From contig CAYYQE010000020.1 of assembly GCA_964473745.1 (NCBI GenBank), positions 1-25,570 of the forward strand: a stretch of DNA of 25,570 bases, read 5' to 3'. The stretch's first letter is position 1. Each line of letters starts with the position of its first letter. The translations under genes and the position numbers were made by a program. This document shows positions 22,986 through 25,570 of the stretch, one piece after another. The stretch is from JABJMC01 sp964473745 (GTDB lineage: Bacteria; Patescibacteriota; Gracilibacteria; UBA1369; UBA12473). A model generated the notes under the pieces. The model saw only the letters and a program-made list of their open reading frames with translations, did not search any database and was not told the origin of the DNA.

Positions 22986-23013
22986 TTGCTTTTTTATAGA
23001 TGTATGTTAGGAT
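22986..23013 (+). promoter_or_regulatory. Extended -10 promoter of the DEAD-box gene
   Basis: TTGCTT (22986-22991), a 16-bp spacer ending TGT, then TAGGAT (23008-23013). The leader begins with a small hairpin CTCGA/TCGAG (about 23021-23033). Confidence 0.5.
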
Positions 23014-23048
23014 TTCACCCTCGAGCTTCGAGATATTAAGTAAATTAC

Positions 23049-24827
23049 ATGACACCATTTAGTGATCTTGGTCTGAATCCAATGATTCTGCAGGCTTTAG
23101 CAGAGATTGGATTTGAGACACCAACACCAATTCAGAGCAAAGTAATCCCCCATCTGATTAATTCTGAGAAGGATTTAGTTGGGTTGGCGCAAACCGGAAC
23201 AGGTAAGACAGCGGCATTTTCTTTGCCGATTATTCAACAATTGGATGACTCTTCAGATCACGTTCAATCCTTAATTTTGTGCCCGACCCGAGAACTGGCT
23301 ATTCAAATTGCCAAGGATATTCAAACTTTTGTTAAATATTTACCGAGCGTTTCCGTGGTGGCTGTTTACGGGGGAGAAAGAATAGACAAACAAATTCGCG
23401 CTTTTAGGAAAAAACCACAAATTATAGTTGGCACTCCCGGGAGAACAAATGATTTAATTCGACGAGGAGTCCTAAAAGTTAATCACTTGGATTGGCTTGT
23501 TTTAGATGAAGCGGATGAAATGTTGAATATGGGATTTAAGGAAGAATTGGATGAGATTTTGGAAACTACCCCAAACAATAAGCAGTCACTTTTGTTTTCA
23601 GCCACAATGAACCAGGCGGTGCGGCGGATTGCGAGTAATTACATGAAAAAACCAGACGATATTACGGTGGGAGAAAAGAATAAGGGGGCTGATAATGTAA
23701 AGCATTTTTATTATGTGGTTCACGAAAAAGATCGCTACCAAACACTGCGACGAATTGCGGATGCTAATCCAGATATTCATGGGCTTGTTTTTTGTCGTAC
23801 TCGAAGAGAAACCCAGTTAATTGCTGACAAATTAATTCAAGATCATTATTCAGCGGAGGCTATTCACGGTGAAATTTCCCAAGACCAAAGAACTCAGGTG
23901 ATGAACCGGTTCCGCAACAAAAAAATCCAGCTCCTAGTGGCGACGGATGTGGCGGCGCGTGGAATTGATGTGGCCGGACTAACTCACGTTATTAATTATA
24001 ATGTTCCCGATAAATTAGAATCTTATGTGCATCGGAGTGGACGGACCGGTCGCGCTAATTTAAGTGGTATTTCGCTGGTGATTGTGAACATGCGTGAAAA
24101 ATACAAAATCAGAATGTTGGAGGCCAAGGTTGGAAAATCTTTTGAGCAAGCTCGCATTCCGAAAGGTGAAGATATTTGTGAAAAACAATTGTTTAGCCTG
24201 GTCGATAAGGTTTGTAATATTGAGGTTAATGAGGCGCAAATCGGTAAATATATTGGCTTGATTACCAAAAAATTCGAACACATGAGTCGGGAAGAATTGA
24301 TAAAAAAACTTGTTTCTGAGGAATTTAATCGGTTTTTAGATCATTACAAAGATTCGGCTGACTTGAATTCCGGGGTAAGTGCTAGCGGTGGTCGCCGCAG
24401 TGGTCCGCCTCGCTACGACAAATCATCGGTTTTATTTGCGCGGTTCAAAATTAGTATTGGAAAAAGAATGGGGCTTCACGTAAAAGAGCTCTTTAATTTT
24501 ATAAATGAACAACGAGAATTAAAAGGCGTAGAAATTGGGACTATTACAATAAAAGAAGACTACACTCTGCTTGAAGTAGATGAGAAATTTAAGAACAAAG
24601 TTTTGGATTGTTTTAGCCGAGCGGACATGAATGGAGTGAAGATAAAGATTTCTTGTGAACAAACTGGCATTCGATCAACTCGCCCATCAAGTGGGAAGAG
24701 TGGCCCAAGGCGATCTGGTGGAGGATATGGCGGACGCACTGGTCGTCCACCTAGATATGGCCGTAGTAGTGGCAAAAAAAGACGCAGTGGTGGTGCTCCC
24801 CGCAGTGGAGGACGAAAGCGTTATTAA
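23049..24827 (+). CDS. deaD: DEAD-box RNA helicase with DbpA-like RNA-binding domain and Arg/Gly-rich tail
   Basis: The 592-residue protein shows all helicase motifs: Q motif (FSDLGLN..TPIQ), AQTGTGKT (47-54), PTREL (79-83), DEAD (153-156), SAT (184-186), ATDVAARGID (298-307) and HRSGRTGR (328-335). A DbpA-like RNA-binding domain follows (about 457-537), then a Ser/Gly/Arg tail (540-592) that can bind RNA without specificity. This is the layout of DeaD/CsdA and Gram-positive CshA-type helicases that unwind RNA in ribosome assembly and cold adaptation. With the RRM protein nearby it could be part of a cold-response set, which is inference. A tRNA-derived repeat starts 4 bp after its stop. Confidence 0.95.
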   Translation: MTPFSDLGLNPMILQALAEIGFETPTPIQSKVIPHLINSEKDLVGLAQTGTGKTAAFSLPIIQQLDDSSDHVQSLILCPTRELAIQIAKDIQTFVKYLPSVSVVAVYGGERIDKQIRAFRKKPQIIVGTPGRTNDLIRRGVLKVNHLDWLVLDEADEMLNMGFKEELDEILETTPNNKQSLLFSATMNQAVRRIASNYMKKPDDITVGEKNKGADNVKHFYYVVHEKDRYQTLRRIADANPDIHGLVFCRTRRETQLIADKLIQDHYSAEAIHGEISQDQRTQVMNRFRNKKIQLLVATDVAARGIDVAGLTHVINYNVPDKLESYVHRSGRTGRANLSGISLVIVNMREKYKIRMLEAKVGKSFEQARIPKGEDICEKQLFSLVDKVCNIEVNEAQIGKYIGLITKKFEHMSREELIKKLVSEEFNRFLDHYKDSADLNSGVSASGGRRSGPPRYDKSSVLFARFKISIGKRMGLHVKELFNFINEQRELKGVEIGTITIKEDYTLLEVDEKFKNKVLDCFSRADMNGVKIKISCEQTGIRSTRPSSGKSGPRRSGGGYGGRTGRPPRYGRSSGKKRRSGGAPRSGGRKRY

Positions 24828-24830
24828 ATG

Positions 24831-24852
24831 TGTGGCTGGGGCGCAGGGATTC
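24831..24852 (-). repeat. 22-bp copy of the tRNA-Gln 3' end (remote copy)
   Basis: This stretch is identical to 24984-25005, which covers the acceptor 3' strand, encoded CCA and half the T-arm of tRNA-Gln. The similarity stops at the T-loop, and no cloverleaf can be drawn for this copy. It is either a remnant tRNA or an attachment-site-like duplication. Confidence 0.7.
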
Positions 24853-24983
24853 ACCGCCTCGGGCTACACCCCCAAGGGTACTTCCCTGCGTTGCAGGTGT
24901 GTGCGCCCTCCCGGCATAAACTTCGAATCACCTGTCGACCCAAATACACAGAACTGCCCCCGAGTGTTGCTCGGGACCATTTC
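24853..24983. other. Spacer between the two tRNA 3'-end copies
   Basis: No gene is supported here. It holds an 8-bp inverted repeat CGCAGGGA/TCCCTGCG (24842-24849 with 24883-24890) and a hairpin CCCGAG/CTCGGG (24959-24975) that lies just downstream of the tRNA on the minus strand and may end its transcript. G+C is higher than in the neighbouring genes. Confidence 0.45.
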
Positions 24984-24985
24984 TG

Positions 24986-25060
24986 TGGCTGGGGCGCAGG
25001 GATTCGAACCCCGGAATGCATGGACCAAAACCATGTGCCTTACCACTTGGCGACGCCCCA
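24986..25060 (-). tRNA. tRNA-Gln (anticodon TTG), CCA encoded
   Basis: Read on the minus strand from 25060, the acceptor TGGGGCG pairs with CGCCCCA, the discriminator is G and CCA is encoded at 24988-24986. The anticodon stem CATGG/CCATG closes a TTTTGGT loop with TTG at the anticodon positions. The T-loop is TTCGAAT. All arms pair. Without CCA it is 72 nt. Confidence 0.96.
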
Positions 25061-25077
25061 GTAATGAATTCGTAAGT

Positions 25078-25105
25078 ATTCTATCGATTTGGGCAGATTT
25101 GTCTA
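25078..25105 (-). promoter_or_regulatory. Promoter of tRNA-Gln
   Basis: TAGACA (25100-25105), a 16-bp spacer and TAGAAT (25078-25083) on the minus strand place the start about 10 nt before the mature tRNA 5' end. Confidence 0.6.
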
Positions 25106-25125
25106 TGTTTTTTTGGGAGAATGAG

Positions 25126-25131
25126 TACAAT
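25126..25131 (+). promoter_or_regulatory. -10 box of the polymerase X gene, leaderless geometry
   Basis: TACAAT is followed by six bases and then the ATG at 25138, the same spacing as for the U32 and hydrolase genes. No good -35 is seen. Confidence 0.4.
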
Positions 25132-25137
25132 TAAGAC

Positions 25138-25570
25138 ATGGAAAATCAAAGGGTGGCGCAAATATTTCAGGAGATAGGAGATGTTTTGGAACTCAAGGGC
25201 GAGAATCGGTTTCGATATCTTTCTTATCATCGGGCGGCACAGACAATTTTGAACCTAAGCCAAGATATCCGCAAAATCTATGATGATGGTAAATTGGAAG
25301 GCATTCCGGGGATTGGAAAGGCGCTCTCGGAGAAAATTGCGGAAATTTTGAATACCGGAAAATGTGGGACGCATCAGCGGTTACTCGCGGAATTTGATAA
25401 AGGGCTGCTGGAGCTTTTAACGATTCGCGGGCTAGGGCCCAAGAAAGTTAAAAAGTTTTACGATGAACTCGGGATTGATAATGTGGGAAAATTAAAAACA
25501 GCGGCTGAAAAGGGAGTAATTGCGGAGTCGGATGGAATGGGTGAAAAAAGTCAGGCTGATATTATAAAAG
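25138..25570 (+). CDS. polX: DNA polymerase X family, N-terminal part (3' end beyond window)
   Basis: The first 144 codons are present. They match the N-terminus of bacterial family X polymerases: NQRVAQIFQEIGDVLELKGENRFRYLSYHRAA, then helix-hairpin-helix motifs IPGIGKALSEKI (55-66) and IRGLGPKKVKKF (96-107), with a third near 131-142. Full-length bacterial PolX adds a nucleotidyltransferase domain and often a PHP exonuclease; both would lie outside the window. The role is gap filling in base-excision repair. No Shine-Dalgarno site precedes the ATG. Confidence 0.92.
   Translation, partial: MENQRVAQIFQEIGDVLELKGENRFRYLSYHRAAQTILNLSQDIRKIYDDGKLEGIPGIGKALSEKIAEILNTGKCGTHQRLLAEFDKGLLELLTIRGLGPKKVKKFYDELGIDNVGKLKTAAEKGVIAESDGMGEKSQADIIK

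Noticed and set aside
24831..24905. A second, complete tRNA at the remote repeat copy
   Set aside because: Only the 3' 22 nt match. The T-stem 5' strand does not pair and no matching acceptor strand of the right sequence is found.
24828..25064. Plus-strand frame containing GWGAGIRTPE
   Set aside because: This peptide comes from reading across a tRNA gene on the opposite strand; such frames are a known annotation artefact.

Overview
This looks like a chromosomal segment of an uncultivated bacterium with a small, AT-leaning genome, most likely Candidatus Patescibacteria (Candidate Phyla Radiation). That assignment is an inference. It rests on short intergenic gaps, large secreted proteins of unknown role, an HNH protein of the 13E12 type, near-absence of Shine-Dalgarno sites and C-rich or leaderless gene starts. 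The genetic code is standard, because long genes are intact when TGA is read as stop. Most genes end in TAA or TAG. By hand count a host stretch (5941-6000) is 24/60 G+C.

Layout, left to right. Positions 1-4238 hold two secreted minus-strand proteins: a Cys-rich repeat protein cut by the window edge, and a protein with three H-type-lectin-like modules plus a glutamine-amidotransferase-like domain. Between them lies a foreign-looking 1254-bp cassette (1281-2534). It has exact 15-bp terminal inverted repeats, a 5-bp AAAAC direct repeat on both sides, and one GC-rich 10-TM EamA/DMT-type transporter gene with a textbook Shine-Dalgarno site. It encodes no transposase. Positions 4306-6403 carry a U32 family protein overlapping a small ferredoxin, then a ferritin. 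Positions 6400-9662 are a minus-strand run: lipoprotein, a structured intergenic region that may be a 6S-like RNA on the plus strand, a hypothetical protein, a holin-like membrane protein, ribosomal protein bL27 and an HNH protein. Positions 9807-13739 hold a small helical protein, a P-loop kinase/dCMP deaminase fusion, a secreted coiled-coil M23 peptidase and a membrane protein. Positions 13781-19169 are an efflux operon: a long periplasmic-adaptor-type protein, an RND pump and a possible small overlapping gene. Positions 19186-25570 hold an SLC13/TrkA-C permease, an RRM protein, an alpha/beta hydrolase, an MsrQ-like membrane protein, a DEAD-box helicase, tRNA-Gln(TTG) with a duplicated 3' end, and the start of a family X DNA polymerase.

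Functional links. The U32 protein and ferredoxin probably act together in iron-sulfur-dependent RNA hydroxylation. The adaptor and RND pump form one transport unit, and no outer-membrane channel gene is present in the window. bL27, the RRM protein, the DEAD-box helicase and tRNA-Gln are translation and RNA-handling functions.

The best leads are the transposon-like transporter cassette, the rod-shaped RNA candidate, the unusual start signals (C-rich leaders and leaderless promoters with a fixed 6-nt gap), the tRNA 3'-end duplication and the lectin/amidotransferase secreted protein.
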